DNA of 64,000 nucleotides from Dermanyssus gallinae (lineage: Eukaryota; Arthropoda; Arachnida; Mesostigmata; Dermanyssidae). The notes under the pieces were generated by a model. It was not told where the DNA came from. It was given only the letters and a program-made list of their open reading frames with translations, and ran no database searches. Positions within the stretch are counted from its first letter, which is position 1. Each line of letters starts with the position of its first letter. Below are positions 21,000 through 33,179 of the stretch, piece after piece. The stretch spans positions 124,001 to 188,000 of the forward strand of contig QVRM01004859.1 in the NCBI GenBank assembly GCA_003439945.1. The letters run 5' to 3'. A program made the translations under genes and the position numbers.

Positions 21000-21679
21000 G
21001 ATATTCTCTGCCTCCCATGCCCACAAAAGGGGCCTTGGCAAATTTTACTATCGGGAGTTCACACATCTGAATTTAGTTAGCTTGCTACGGTGTCCTACAA
21101 CTACGTCTGTTTACCTGGGTGAACTGGGTCCCACCTAACCTTTTGGTAATAATTTGGGTAATGATGCTTGGCCACCGCTGGCATACTTGTTATGTAGTTA
21201 AGGCTATAGTCAAGTACGACGCATTAGTTTACAGATAGTTTAATATCGAGTAAGCTTATCAGATTATATCTAAAAGGAGTTAATAGTATCCTGCATCGTT
21301 CTTTAGGAAGTTACGGACTCGTGTACATTTACATTGTCACCAAAGAAAATGTGTGGCATATATATATTATGTTGTGTTATGTCTAGTTAGGAATAGCGCC
21401 TGCCAAACGCTCGTTCATGTAAATAATCAACTTATAAAAAGAATATCTAAACATAAATAAACCGTGATAGAAACTTATTTCCAGGATTAGCGCGTGTCTT
21501 CACCAGATCCGGGCAGCAGTTAAAGCAACTTTGCATATATAAGAGCTTTAGACAGACAGGCAAAGCTTTATTCTAAAACGTTAAAGCATTAAGGCGTATG
21601 CAAGGATTTAGCCCAAGCGTATTGAGCCTCCGCCAACTAGAACGTGCAGCTTCTACTCAAGTGTTGCTTTAGACGCTGT
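21000..21679. other. AT-rich stretch with no recognised feature
   Basis: No open frame with a motif and no repeat that I can match elsewhere in the window. Confidence 0.5.
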
Positions 21680-21860
21680 GAGTCGTGTTCTTCTTAGCGC
21701 AACACCCGTTTCACACTCAATTGACGCGGATGTCAAAGCGACTGACAGAGCAAGAGAGACGTCGAGAGAGAGAGAAAGAACACATTAACACGTGCACCAG
21801 AACATGCTAGAAGTCGCTAACACGTGCAATGGAACACTCAAGTTATAAACACGTGTAATA
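21680..21860 (+). repeat. Short dispersed repeat, copy 1
   Basis: The stretch GTGTTCTTCTTAGCG, CAAGAGAGACG, GAGAGAGAG and ACACGTGCAATGGA recurs in the same order at 32880-33010. In both places it lies downstream of a YLDD-type retroelement copy, 0.7 kb away here and directly after it there. Confidence 0.7.
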
Positions 21861-22589
21861 AATAGATCACTCAAGAATAGCTAACACGTGCAATAGAACA
21901 TTCAGGAACCGCTGAATACAAGCCTACAAAAAATGCAAGTTATTCAAATAAATCAAGGCGAAACTATTACTAAAAAACACGAGGATCTATTTTTTGATGA
22001 ATTTTGTTGGAACTGTTGATGAATTTCTCAGATAAAGCTTGACCTGGTTAGTGAACACTTGCAGACAAAATTAAATTATAAAACACTAAAGCATTTGGAC
22101 GTACGCATGTACACAGCCCATGCGTATTGAGCGTCCGACAACGGGGGCGTGTAGCTTTTGCTGGGAGAAACAGTTTACAAATTCAGTTGTGCCTGAGGGC
22201 ATTGTTATAGGCGGTAGCTATCATTACGTTTTTAAGGCGTCTGCAAAACATTGGATATGGGCTGCTTGCTTGTATGATTTGACTTCGTTTTCGGGCAGTT
22301 TGAACTATATTCAAAGCTAATCGCAGTTTGAACTATATTCAGAGCTGTGGAGCTTGCAAGGAAACGTAAAATATTATTCGTCAAGTTTGTTATCACACAT
22401 GTTGCGTGGAGATATTACAGTGAAAAGGTATGCATATGTTCAAGATTTTTTGTTTACAACGTTGGCTCACACACATCCGTTTGAGGGATCATGAAACCCG
22501 AGAGTCGCGCAAAGCACGTGGTGAAAACTATGCACGGCGGACGTAGACAACACATGGCAGGTAGATCGGCTCGGTCCTCTATGTCTGGT
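21861..22589. other. Unassigned stretch
   Basis: A short open frame at 22120-22320 (+) has no recognised motif. Repeats of CACGTGCAAT-type sequence near 21835-21900 continue the preceding repeat. Confidence 0.4.
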
Positions 22590-23420
22590 TTTGCATTGCT
22601 CCGGTGCTAATGAAATCCGCCTGGAGATTAGCAAACTTGTACGCGTTTTGAGGATGTTGACGTAGCAAACTTGTACCCCACGTTTTGAGGATGTTGACGT
22701 AATTGGTCAGGTCGAAACGTCGTCCTAACTCCTCGACGCAAAGAGGGAGTCGGTGAGGAGATGGACAAGTCGATTGTCGCGGTTAAACGACAGAGACCCG
22801 GGACTCGCTTGAGGTACGCTGCCTTCACGTCATTTAGATGCTCGAGGCAAGCTGGGGTGAGATCGTTTTAGATTATTTCGATACTGTAGGCGGCCATCCG
22901 GAGCAATCTTCAGACCAAAGAGCCTCAATGCCGTTAAGATGGACAACAACTGCGGCTTTCCAATTGTGGTTATTGCTACCGGCGCCTTTCTGCATCCTTC
23001 CTTGATATGTTGCAGGAAACAACCTACAAGCGACTCTTCCCGTAGATGACGAGATCTTCTGCGAACAATATCACGTCTACCAGAATTCCCATAGCCCGGA
23101 TTTTTGCGGGTAGGTCGACGAGTACGACATGCAGGGGCTGGGAATTTGTTAGAGCATCTCTGTTGGCCCCCAGCAGAATGGGTCACTATTGTCTTAGGGA
23201 TGCCAAACAATGTAGCTTCGAGTCATTGAAACGGCATCATGCTAGCACGGAGGCATTCGTTAGACAGTGCCGTCCAGCATAAAGCCAAAACAGGTGCGTT
23301 TTTTAGATGCTCATTCCTCACCTGGTCGGGGCCCGCTGCTTTGTTGTTTTTTAAACCCTGGAGAGCGAGGATCACGTCTTCCACGTGAAGGCGGTCTCAG
23401 AACGCTGTCTTTCGCTGAGA
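22590..23420 (-). pseudogene. CR1-like LINE reverse transcriptase remnant
   Basis: On the - strand from about 23400 one reads LKNNKAAGPDQVRNEHLK and ALSNECL (RT motif 0 to 1). Then, after a deletion, KIRAMGILVDVILFAEDLVI (the YADD region, here FAED) and, near 22830, VKAAYLKRV (C-terminal landmark). The middle of the polymerase is missing and the second catalytic Asp pair is changed to E-D, so it is inactive. Similar fragments stand at 45150-45680 and 59130-59700. Confidence 0.7.
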
Positions 23421-24540
23421 GTGACCTGATCCCAGGCCGTATGGATTAAGCAGTGTTCTCTGGAAATTGAATCACTGGCCCTAAACATCACTGCAAAATG
23501 ATTGCTAAGAGTTAAGCGGGCAGGAGATGAATTTGAGGAACATAGCAGCATTATGCCTTGCATGCATTTACATTTGCTATGCATGTATATTTTTATCATA
23601 GCATACCAATAGTGCTTGCAAAATAGTTTTGCTTTGATTAAAAATCCTAAACTAATAAAATCACTCAGTCGGCACATACGTAGTTCAATCCATTCTTACC
23701 AAGATTGAGATGTTTCTGAAATTAAAATAGACGATGCGGCCCTATAGTTATTGCCATCAGTGGTCGCTACGCCTGGCAGAGAACATGCTCAAGGGTTTGT
23801 TTTTCATTGGGAAATTCATAAATGTTGGTATGATCCAGTGCCATTAAAGACCAATGCATAGATATATGATAGATAATTATATACTGTTATCAACATTGCA
23901 AAATACTAGCAATGAGTGTTTTTCAGTCTTAATGTTTTACATCATGTAACATTTGTAGCATCGTGCAACAATAATGAGTTACACGGAGTTTAACTATAGC
24001 CATGTTTAAAATCTACAGCTTAAATGCTACTTCTTGTTATAGCTGCATTTATCGTTATGCTGAATGCGTTACGCCGTGCGGCGCAAAGTTCGCTATTTGC
24101 ATAGGTTTCATATCCTTATAACTTCAATGAACTACCGTTTTTAGGGTCTCACCAGAGCCAAATTAATCATATTAGAACTATGATGAAGAATCATAAGAAG
24201 AAGAAAAGACGGTTGCTTATTTAGATAATTGCTATATGTTAAAACGAAATAAAAAAAAAATAAGTGAAAAATAAAATTCCTTAATCTGCGCTATACCGTT
24301 ATCCAGGCCACCGGTTATGCTCAATCAGATTTTCTTTACCCTTCTCTGCAATATACCGTCTGTACTTCACAGGGAACCGATAAGGTTGGCATCATATCTT
24401 ATGCCGAAAAAACCGTACTGTCCAAATGCGGGGTACAGCAATGAGACCCATACGGTCCAGCTCTTTTCTGGCTCGCAATTTGTTAGTTACTTTTCGTTCT
24501 AGAGTTAGAAACTGAGCCGTGGTCCCTAGATGATGGAACA
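23421..24540. other. AT-rich stretch with no recognised feature
   Basis: No coding motif, and no repeat found elsewhere in this window by eye. Confidence 0.5.
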
Positions 24541-25430
24541 ATTGGCAGAACTAGACTCTGCCTTTTGTGACGAATGCTTGCTCTGAAAGCAGGGCCTATT
24601 TCCCGACATTAAGTTATGTGCCGATGTTCGTCAAGGCTCTTAAAGCTGCTCCGGATCGTTGTGTGTTAAATTTAATCGTGGATGGAATAACCTTGCCTGG
24701 CCTTCCTACCTCAGCCGGAGGGTTAGAAATCCAACGTATATCGCGTTTAGCATTCTTGGGTTGGATCACCACTCTTCAACAATAGATTTCCTAGGTATTT
24801 TTTGAACACCCAGTCTTTTCTACAACGGCTTTTGGAGACGCGGAAATGTGTTCGCCGCCCGTTACCGCGTGGTACTTACTAACAACACTCGTCAGTCTGC
24901 TTTGGATGCTGCCATAGTCAAAGACACTCAGCAAAAAATATTGGACGGCACGACCGACGCACTTGGCAGGGAACGCACTTACTTCATTCAGGCCATGCCC
25001 TCCTCAACGCAACTGAGAACGACTCTGAACAATACGACACTCGCGTCGCCGCCAGCCTAGGGTCAAACTTGCTCCTTCCCTTTGCAAAACATCGGTGTCG
25101 TCGACGGGAGGACATGGCCTCAGCTGTTCGAGGAGCTGCGGAAGCACTCGCGTCACGCTGCAATTCCAATTGCAAAGTAAATTCAAAGGCACTGCAATGT
25201 GCTACAACACCAAATGCAGGACGGCGCCAGTCGGACAATCAGCCAACTCCAATGTACGGCCTACTGAACAGGCTTTTGTGTGGGACGCGCTGGCGTCTTA
25301 CATGAGTATAGCTTCGAGATCAGCAGGCGCTGTTGCGCTAGAGACGGCCTCGTGGGCACGCCGAATGCGTCGAAGTCCAAAACCTGATCGGCTAAACCAT
25401 CAACAACATCAACAACAACAGTAGGAACTA
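24541..25430 (+). other. Decayed coding-like stretch, not recognised
   Basis: Four overlapping open pieces on the + strand (about 24567-24785, 24848-25060, 25069-25305, 25095-25424) have balanced composition and could be parts of one frame-broken coding region. One has DALGRERTYFIQAM and a later piece WPQLFEEL in another frame. I cannot name a family. It ends in an (AACAACAAC)-rich run near 25400. Confidence 0.3.
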
Positions 25431-26690
25431 CAGCAAATAACGTCAACATCTGCGATTTGGGACGCGATGTCGCCTTCAACATGCTGTGTCTTCGTTCCGC
25501 TTAACAACGACTACAGCGATTGCGCGAATCGGCTTCTTCACTTCCCTCTGCTAGATTTCGCCTGAGACGCTCGGAAGGACGCTATTCTCGACCCGGCTTT
25601 TATTGACGTATTCGGCAAGCCACTCAATAAATTGCACTCATAGATGTGACTTCGCACAATCGATTGCCACAACTGTTTGAGCAGTGGTGAGAAACTGCGT
25701 TTTAACGCTAGATAACCCCGAGGATAAGCGGACAAGCGGGGTTATAGGCGAATCAACATTAACATTTCTTAACTGTTGATAGCAACTGCACCGCGGTCGT
25801 GTTTTGCGTGTGCTCCGGCGATCAATGCGGTCAACCTAGTGATTGTTCATCGAATAATCAGTATTTTACTATTGCTGACTCTTCGTTATCGATGTGCCAC
25901 GGCTTGCAATTGTTCCAGATAGACGTATCAACTATGGCAGTAGGATCAATTGTTACTCTTTATATACACATAACCGGAGCACACTGCAAGGAAATCATAT
26001 GCTTTATAGTAAAAATTGTGAGTACACTTGTTTGTATTTTAAGCCGTGCCAAAGGAAATTAGCTTAAACATTACAGTAATGATTAAGCTCGATCTTATAA
26101 AACAACGATATGCTGCCTAGTACCTACCACGAACTGTACCGGTTGGCAACGTAGCAAGGTGGTCGAATGTCTACTTCACTGGACTGGACATTGAACTGTA
26201 TCAATTATCTGACAATGTTCTTTACAGTTGCCCTCTAAAGAAAAGTTCTCTAGTGCAATTTATGACCTCATGTCTATTTAGATACTCTATTGTATGCGTG
26301 CACTGCAACGAGCATGAACCTGTTTTAGATTCTTTTCTCGTAAGTGCGTTTGCTGCACATGCTTTTAGTCGTTTTTATTCTTTTTAGTCCGGTAGACGGA
26401 AGCTTACCCCGAGTACTTACTTGCAAGGCCATATAAGCTACGGGTACCTCGATAAACTTTGCCTGCTTTGTCCGTCGGCCCTATACTCGTATATATAGAA
26501 CATATTGTGATGATTTAATAATCATTTACAATACGTTTGCACACTCGGCAGTGCTCGCCTGAATAAAAATGGTGGTAAAAAGTGTCACGTGAAATTAAGA
26601 ATCAGTTGTCCGTGTCCTTGCTTGATGGTAGCCCCCGCTCTTATGGACCTGGTGCGAGCGGTATATCCTCAAGGTTCCTTGCAAAGTTAA
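25431..26690. other. Unassigned stretch
   Basis: An open frame at 25799-26062 (+) shows a hydrophobic end but no motif. Nothing else is supported. Confidence 0.4.
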
Positions 26691-26759
26691 AACGGTGAGA
26701 TCCATAAGATTCCTCTGCGTGACGCCGAGCCCCAAGAGCGTCCTCGCAGATTCGGAGTC

Positions 26760-27086
26760 CTATACGCCACTCATAGAGATAATGATGGATCCGAATCTGC
26801 GAGGTTTTTGCGGGTCGGAAAGCGCCGCACTTAGGAACTCGACGTCATATTTGGTGATCTTGGCTTGCCGCGCTTTTGCCAGGTCCCGGTTCGGGCCGCA
26901 AACCTCGGCATCTAAAACCCAGACCTCGGTAGGTGTTGTTATTACGAGGTCGGGCTTTAGACCCGGTGCGCCCGGTCGACGGAATACTCGCTCACGAACC
27001 ACCTCATGACCCCTTTCGCGGAGAAGACGCGCCACGCGATCACAGACGTCGTCATGTCTCTTTATGGCTTTACGTCTCAGGCGCAT
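26760..27086 (-). pseudogene. Restriction-like endonuclease domain of the R2-like element
   Basis: The frame reads RRKAIKRHDDVCDRVARLL, then GLKPDLVITT, then VWVLDAEVCG, then RQAKITKYDVEF. This is the R2-group endonuclease pattern: a basic RHd start, then KPDlv, lDaev and K..kY, that is PD...D...K. It would nick the target DNA to prime reverse transcription. Just upstream in another frame lies CRHGCHAPET, the start of the Cys-Cys-His-Cys motif, so a frameshift separates the two. The 3' part contains a 15-bp perfect inverted repeat (26742-26756 with 26790-26804). Confidence 0.75.
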
Positions 27087-27487
27087 GACACCCGTGCCTA
27101 CAACGTTTGTTTTAGCCCGGGCGTCCCCTGGCCAGTCTGGTACGCGTTAGTAGTGCGTTGATCCTGAGCTTTAGTAGGTTTAAATACTCCTTACCAAATA
27201 GGTAAGGCACACCCTTAATCCAGTAATGTACAAAGGGCGTTTCGTGTGCTTTTTAAAATGTGCCCCATCGAACGTGTTGTGTAGTTGTTAAGACCAGTAA
27301 TCGGTCTCTTGTGTAGCGGTCTCAATGGAGGTTCCCAAGCGCTCGCAAAGAAGTCTTGTTTTCGCAAGATCTTTTTTGAAGTGCTCGGTGGTTAGCATCC
27401 ATTGGACCCCAAGGTGCGTAGAGTGTTGTAGTGTTGTCAGGCGGGAGAGGCGGAGTCTGGGAATGAATGTTTGGAGGCAGGGGATGT

Positions 27488-28990
27488 CTAGACCGCCGTG
27501 TGTGTGTACAGGTAGGCGTTCGGCACCGAGTTTTCGAGCTCAAGCCATTTCGACTTAACAACCTTTCTGATCTCTTTATCTAGGTCGCTAAGAAGTGCGT
27601 AAGATGGTCTGGGACCGGAGACCAGTTTATATAGGAGACGGGGAATGAGAAAGTCTTTTAAAAATATGAGTCTTTGGTGGGGTTTAAGGGGAGCTATCGT
27701 GAGTCTGTTGAGTGAATTAAGGAGTATATCCGTGGTGGAGTCAACTCTGCCATTGCTGTCAAAGTCGACTCCAAGATATCTCCATTGATCGCTCATACCT
27801 TTAGCTGGCAATTGCCGATCTCCAACGTTAAATTCCGGTACGGTATTGATAAAACCTTTACCTTCCTCCCTATTAAATAGGTGGGAGATAGTAAAGCTTT
27901 TATTAGTATTAATTTCAAGGCCTCGGGATTTCAAAAGTGGGCCCGCAATATTAAGGAGCCGTTGGAGAGTAGATTTCGTGGAGGCTAGGAGGATGAGATC
28001 ATCCGCAAAGGCTAAGCCCATAAAGCGGAAGTCATCAGTAAGTTGGAACCCGATATAAGTTTTGTCTAATTTTGAAAGAATGTCGTCGAGAACTTGATTA
28101 AATAAAAGGGGGGACAGAGGATCTCCCTGCCTAACACCCCTTGTTGGCCGAAATATGCGACATTCTTGTCCAAATTCTATGAGAGTTTTAGATGAGAGGT
28201 ATAAGCGTTCGATAAAATTAATGAATACCTCCGGGTATCCGCGAGTCCGGAGTGACCACAGGACGGAGTTATGACTCACCATGTCGAACGCCTTACGGAG
28301 GTCGATTGAGGCGAGTCTGAGCTCACGTTCTGAAGACTTGGCATCGTTAAGAATACCATCCAGAACCGCAAGATTCTCGAAGGTACCATTATAGGGGAGA
28401 AACGCTCGCTGGATTCGGAGAAGCTTAATAGAGTTCTGGAGGCGTCTAGAGAGAATTATTTTGTTAAGCGTTCGTTGTAAGTATGAACTAATAGACAGGG
28501 GTCGCAGATCGCTTGGGGATGTGGCATTGTTAATTTTAGAGATGAACGCTAAGCGAGCAGTTTTATAGGCTGAGGCAATATCGCTAATAAATAGTATGTT
28601 AAGAATACAACAGACTACTTCTAACGGGAGTTTACGGAGGGACGAAAGACAAATTCCGTCTAAGCCTAGTGCTTTAGAAGGTCCGCGAAGAGCTACGTGG
28701 GTTTCCTTTAGGAAGATAGGGAGGAGATATATATATTTATATAAAAGAAAGCAGATAAGTAAAGGACTACTCAGCAACCGATTTAGTATACTTTCTAGGG
28801 CACGTGAACTAGTGACGGCACGCAATTTCGTTGTATCCATTGGCAATGCGCCAAACAAGTGATGCTGAGTGGTCTCGGTTTCGAGTATAGCGGTTGGGTC
28901 TTGTAGGCTCTCTCTAAAATCTTGGCACAGAGTCGCTGTTAGTTCGATCCCTGTTGTTAATCCACCGAACAGCGGTCTAGTTCACCTCCG
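27488..28990 (-). CDS. R2-like reverse transcriptase, open over 456 codons and more
   Basis: This RT has all core motifs intact: ALGLDGI, RLAFISKIN, LRPLSISSYLQRTLNKI, QRAFLP, ASIDLRKAFDMVSHNSV (first catalytic Asp, residue 186 counting from 28858), GVRQGDPLSPLLFNQVLDDI, GLAFADDLILLAS (FADD, residues 284-287) and GLEINTNKS, then WRYLGVDF. The frame is open upstream of 28858 to about 28990 (with LFGGLTTGIELT), so the listed start is not a true initiator. A Leu/Tyr-rich insert (near residues 32-50) may be a local insertion. It ends at 27488, about 300 bp before the Cys/His motif. It is the best preserved polymerase frame here after the mariner transposase. Activity is unlikely because of the downstream breaks. 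Confidence 0.85.
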
Positions 28991-29149
28991 GGCTTCTGCC
29001 ACTCAAAACCCTGTTAGTCATCTATGATCCAATCCGCAAGACCCCCTTCATAGAAGGATTGTCCGGTTGCGAAAAATTAGCTGTGCGATACAAGTAGTGC
29101 TGCTGCTGTTCGTGTAGATTGGTGGTTTGTGTGGTGAAGCCTCTCCACT

Positions 29150-30300
29150 GCCATCGTCTCAGAAATCGTCATTACTCCAACTGGCGGAACAGATCGAGGA
29201 AATGTAAAAGGTCACGTAAAACACCAAGAGCATGCAAATCGTCGCAAACAATTTAATGGAATGACTAAGGTTTCTAGCAAAAGACAGAGGTGAACGCATA
29301 ATCATTTGTACACGCATGAGGGCACAGTCGACAGATGCACTCTTTGTACTCATCGTGGTGGGAGTTCGTACTCGATCAGAGCAGGTGATCATATCCATGA
29401 GCTATGTATCTGGTGCATTGTCACGTGCAAGTCCACACCCAAGGTGAGAGGCACTGAACATGTACAGGTTCCCAACCTCTCGTCGGACTTGCTCAACTTT
29501 ATTTTCCTGTTCCGAAGCAAAATCTTCGACTGGTACTGTACGCAGTGTTTTAAGCCTAAATCGGTTTATCTCAACACCCGGTGCACAGCCTAATATCTGA
29601 TACACAAAGCAGCCACTTGCCGCATTGATAAGCGAACTCGCCTTATACACATTGTGAATCACCTTTCAAGCAAACCAAATTTTTCCCTAGTGAGAGGTCT
29701 TTATACTCTGTTAAGACCATCAGCCTTGGAACAATCTTGTCGTTGGGTCGGACGTCGCCTTTCCCTCCATAAGAAGGGATATAGGCTGTGCGCATTGTCT
29801 CGACGATGTGCGCAGTAAAATTCATCCCAGTATAGCGAAGCCGAAATCCCAGATGTTGGAAAAAGCTGACGAACTTCAAGGATTGGCCGCCGTAGCGTGT
29901 AACGTCTTTGGCAGCCCGCCCCTCTTCTGAAGTTCATAGCGTTGGTTTTCATGTTGTTTATTTGCAGCTTCCTTAAGACCAGAAACACCTCTACCTGACA
30001 AGTAATGCGCTTGATAGCACGCACGTCAGATGAGTGACCACTATGTCATCTGCATACATCACAACTGTGGACCTTGCGGCGCTCTTATTAAGTAAAGCCG
30101 GCAAAATGCCGGCAAGCAGAAGATTGGAGACTCAGCTCAATGGATCCCTTGCGCGATTTTCACATTTTGTCCAACGTACAGCCCAAAGCGCTGGTAGATC
30201 TTGCCACCGGCTATATCAACAGCGAGTCCAGCTAGCCGGGTTTATGACGTTGTTGGCCAGTTTAGTTAAAGTGGACTTACCGCGCTAGCCGGCCGATAAA
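29150..30300 (-). pseudogene. CR1-like LINE remnant with an intact YADD box
   Basis: On the - strand one reads VVMYADDIVVTHL (about 30065-30030), then RAIKRIT and LRKLQINNMKTNAMNFRRGAG, the RT motifs D and E. Homologous sequence follows, in broken frames, to about 29160. A matching copy lies on the + strand at 50560-51170 with the same AIKRIT..AEVFL block. The two share the terminal stretch ATACCAGATACATAG-type sequence. Upstream catalytic motif A was not found. Confidence 0.7.
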
Positions 30301-31040
30301 GATGTTAAGGTTAAAGTAATACTTAAGCTGCATACAAGAGGTGAAGGGGCTGCAGTTTTCACATTGTACCTGGAAGAAGAATTTCTGCAAGAAAACGGTC
30401 CTGTAAAACTTTGCTGCTAGGAATGATCTTCACCCTTCGAAATAACTAAATAGTAATGAAATTATAACTCTTTCATTCCGTGTTACGTGTGGTAGCGCAC
30501 GTCATGACTTTAATTCCGACTGTCATAACGGCCGAAGCTTCATAGACTTTTTGTTTCGTTATACTGATAGTAATGAGTTTTAGTAATGAGCTTCAGAGCT
30601 TTGTAGTTCTGGAACTTGCTGCATGAAATTATCTAGATGTAGTACGCGTTTTGGTTCTAGGGCAGAAACACCAGAAACATTTACAGATGAAGTCGACCCG
30701 ACAACTCGGCCTGACGTCCTTGATGATTTTGTTCGGTTTGTGCGTCAAGAGCTTCAACATGCCGTGGTAATAATGTATGCTAAGGGCATCGTGTTTCTCA
30801 CCGTGACAATGGTGCCATCTCGTACGTTTCCGCTAAGGTTACGCGTACGGAAGTTGTGGGCCGTCCCGTTACATCAAGATAGTTTTCTCCCATATTCAGC
30901 TTTAAATGAGCTAGAAGTTGCATGTAATATCCCTAAATGTAAGAGCAAAAATTATGTTTCTAATGTTATGCGCTAGATCCCATTGCATCGAACTGCAAAG
31001 GAACAGTGAGATCCTGCCGAATGTGTAAATTGCATGCAAT
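30301..31040. other. Unassigned stretch with one open frame
   Basis: An open frame at 30623-30976 (+, 117 codons) reads VDPTTRPDVLDDFVRFVRQE early on and is not low-complexity. I do not recognise it and it has no clear splice or start context. Confidence 0.3.
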
Positions 31041-31290
31041 GAAAGATGTGGGTCGGGGTGGCCTGTGATCGCCAACATTTCTACAGGTTCAACGTACAAG
31101 GGTTTCATGACCTCGTACTCTGTGGAAGTTCAAGAGGACTCAGTGTATTCGTCGGCTCTGCTCGTAGCAATACGTTATCTACAACTCGTTCGTTGTCTGG
31201 CACTGCGACGAAGGTCTCTGCACTACCTCTCTCGGTAGAACGGCGGGACCACAAATAACGACGTTTAATATTAACTTGAACCATCTCGCA
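31041..31290 (+). repeat. Dispersed repeat of unknown class, copy 1
   Basis: Both this stretch and 47640-47945 (reversed) encode a similar short peptide (LSGTATK, SARS.TL/AL.TT) and share AAATAACGACGTTTAAT followed by a diverged CTTG.(A/G)CCA end. The open frame is 70 codons here. It may be the end of a transposon, but no family signature is visible. Confidence 0.6.
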
Positions 31291-31489
31291 TGTGCTCCGT
31301 TTAAGTGAAATAAATAGCATTTATATTTACCGAATTGTTATTTTTTTTCAAATTAACATTGGTGATTAAACGTGGTTGCAGTGGGCAACGTTTAGGTTGA
31401 AAGTCAGAAAACAAATATTTGTGCAAATCTTAGCTGTAGGTTGCATTATACGTATAACATATAACATTCAAACAGCAAGTAAGTTAGTC

Positions 31490-32860
31490 AAGCTCTCCGA
31501 AGGCGACGTATCTGGCACCGCCAGGCTTATTGGTTCTACGGACACATTTATATCTCAGTTCGAAAGCTTTGAGTCTCTTTGAGACAAACATCCACAAAGC
31601 CCCCTCGGACCTTTGCTTACCATCTCGTCCCCCGACTATGCTGCCATCCACTGCCTCTAGCGACGAAGTGCGCCTGACCGTGAAATCCTTCCCCAGCCTC
31701 CACCTATTCAGGACCTCTTGTCCGACAAACTGGCGAATGCACTGGCAAAAGTTGTAGACATTCTTCCGTGGGGGTCTTTCCCTGTAGCTCTTCAACCTAT
31801 TATATCTATTATATTTGGGGGACGACCACTTGCTCTCAAGAAGAAAGACGGCTCCCTCCGCCCGATAGCATGCTCGTCTACACTCCGTAGGTTGGCTTCA
31901 AAAATGGGATGCCCTGCCAACAAAGCTGAAATATTATCGGCAATTGGTCTTTATCAGTTGGGTTTTGCAACTACTGGCGGTACGAAAATCAGAATTCACA
32001 CCACCTGCGCTTTTACAAACTCCCGCAGTGACCTGACCGTCTGGTTAGGCTAGGTTTTGGAGGAGGAGCTATGCCATCTCCTTTCCGGTTGCAAGGTAGT
32101 TCAGAAGGGGGATATTGAGCTCCTCGGGGTTCCTCTCTTCCGAGAGGGGTTACCTGGTGCTTTAGACGCGTGGAGAGAGAAGCTTGAAGTAGACGCCAGC
32201 CGTCTTCCATCGCTAAGAGATCATCGCAGAATATACCTACTGGTGGCCCGGATAACTCACTTGCTTGGAGGGGTCAATTGTTTCGACTTGAGCGAGAACC
32301 TTTGAGAGTTCAACGAGTGGAGCTTGAAAACACTAGAGGTGCTCCTGAACGTACGGCTTTCACCCGATGCAGGCTTGCGGGGTCTGCTTCCCATATCCTT
32401 AGGTGAACTGGGAAGGCTAGGCGCTGTAGCGTTGGCTGGTCCTGCCGTAATCTCTCTCATCTATGTCCCAAGCATCGAAGAAGGCCAAACGGTTACTGGA
32501 CGACGCAGGTAAAGTGTCTACGATCACACATAGGCAGCCTTAGTCGAGAGGTTAGCCTCCCTGTGCGGTGTCAAACCCGCAGACACCCTTTCCCAGAAAG
32601 GCTGATCGACCCCACCGCACGAGAGAACATATGCGCATATCCTTAGGCAAACCCCCACTACGATAGACAAGGCCATGGTGACGGCGGTCTCCGCAAAAGG
32701 CGCCGATGCCTGGTTACAGGCCCTCCCAAGTGCTTACTTAGGCGCTCTACTAGATGAGACACTATTCGGACTAGTGCGGGGCTACGCCTAGGGGCAGCTC
32801 TCGTATTTCCCCACCAATGTAGATGCGGCGACCAAGTGGGGCCACAGGCACATCATGGTC
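31490..32860 (+). pseudogene. YLDD-type retrotransposon, copy 2 (core deleted)
   Basis: The copy starts with LSEGDVSGTARLIGSTDT, as in copy 1. It then has LANALAKVVDILPWG, LALKKKDGSLRPIACSSTLRRLASK and YQLGFATTGGT. After 32050 it jumps to LLSGCKVVQKGDIELLGVPL, so the catalytic block with DFKNAF and YLDD is deleted. It continues RGLLPISLGELG and, near 32690-32800, AWLQALPSAYLGALL in broken form. It is clearly the same family as 18283-20995 but not a recent copy of it. Confidence 0.8.
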
Positions 32861-32879
32861 TCTTTTGTGACGAACACTG

Positions 32880-33010
32880 TGTGTGTCATGTTCTTCTTAG
32901 CGTAACACTCGCTTCACTCTCTATTGGCGCGGGTGACAAAACTGCTGTGCAAGAGAGACGTTGAGAGAGAGAACATTATGTTTGAAGCTTACACGTGCAA
33001 TGGAGCACTC
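32880..33010 (+). repeat. Short dispersed repeat, copy 2
   Basis: It matches 21680-21860 in order and orientation (GTTCTTCTTAGCGTAACAC, GTGCAAGAGAGACG, ACACGTGCAATGGAGCACTC). Confidence 0.7.
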
Positions 33011-33179
33011 TTGGAGCTCTTGCCATTCTGTGGGGAAAGTACGCTGAGAGGGAGAGATTGACGAAAAAGGTTACGTAAAGATGATCGGACAGAGTTTCTT
33101 GCTCCTCGTGGATCCTCCAGTCGGTTACTCGATGAGCTAGTCCCTTTAATGCAAACGTTAAATCTAACGTTTGTCTGCC

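Larger units (their letters stand above)
26690..29000 (-). mobile_element. R2-like non-LTR retrotransposon outside rDNA
   Basis: Read on the - strand: a 5' region open from about 28990, a reverse transcriptase, a Cys/His motif (C-R-H-G-C near 27110) and a C-terminal restriction-like endonuclease, in the order known for R2-group elements. The RT frame (28858-27488) is uninterrupted over 456 codons. The later parts are in other frames. No 28S rRNA sequence is visible on either side, so this copy is not at the classic R2 site. The N-terminal zinc fingers of R2 were not found. Confidence 0.8.
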
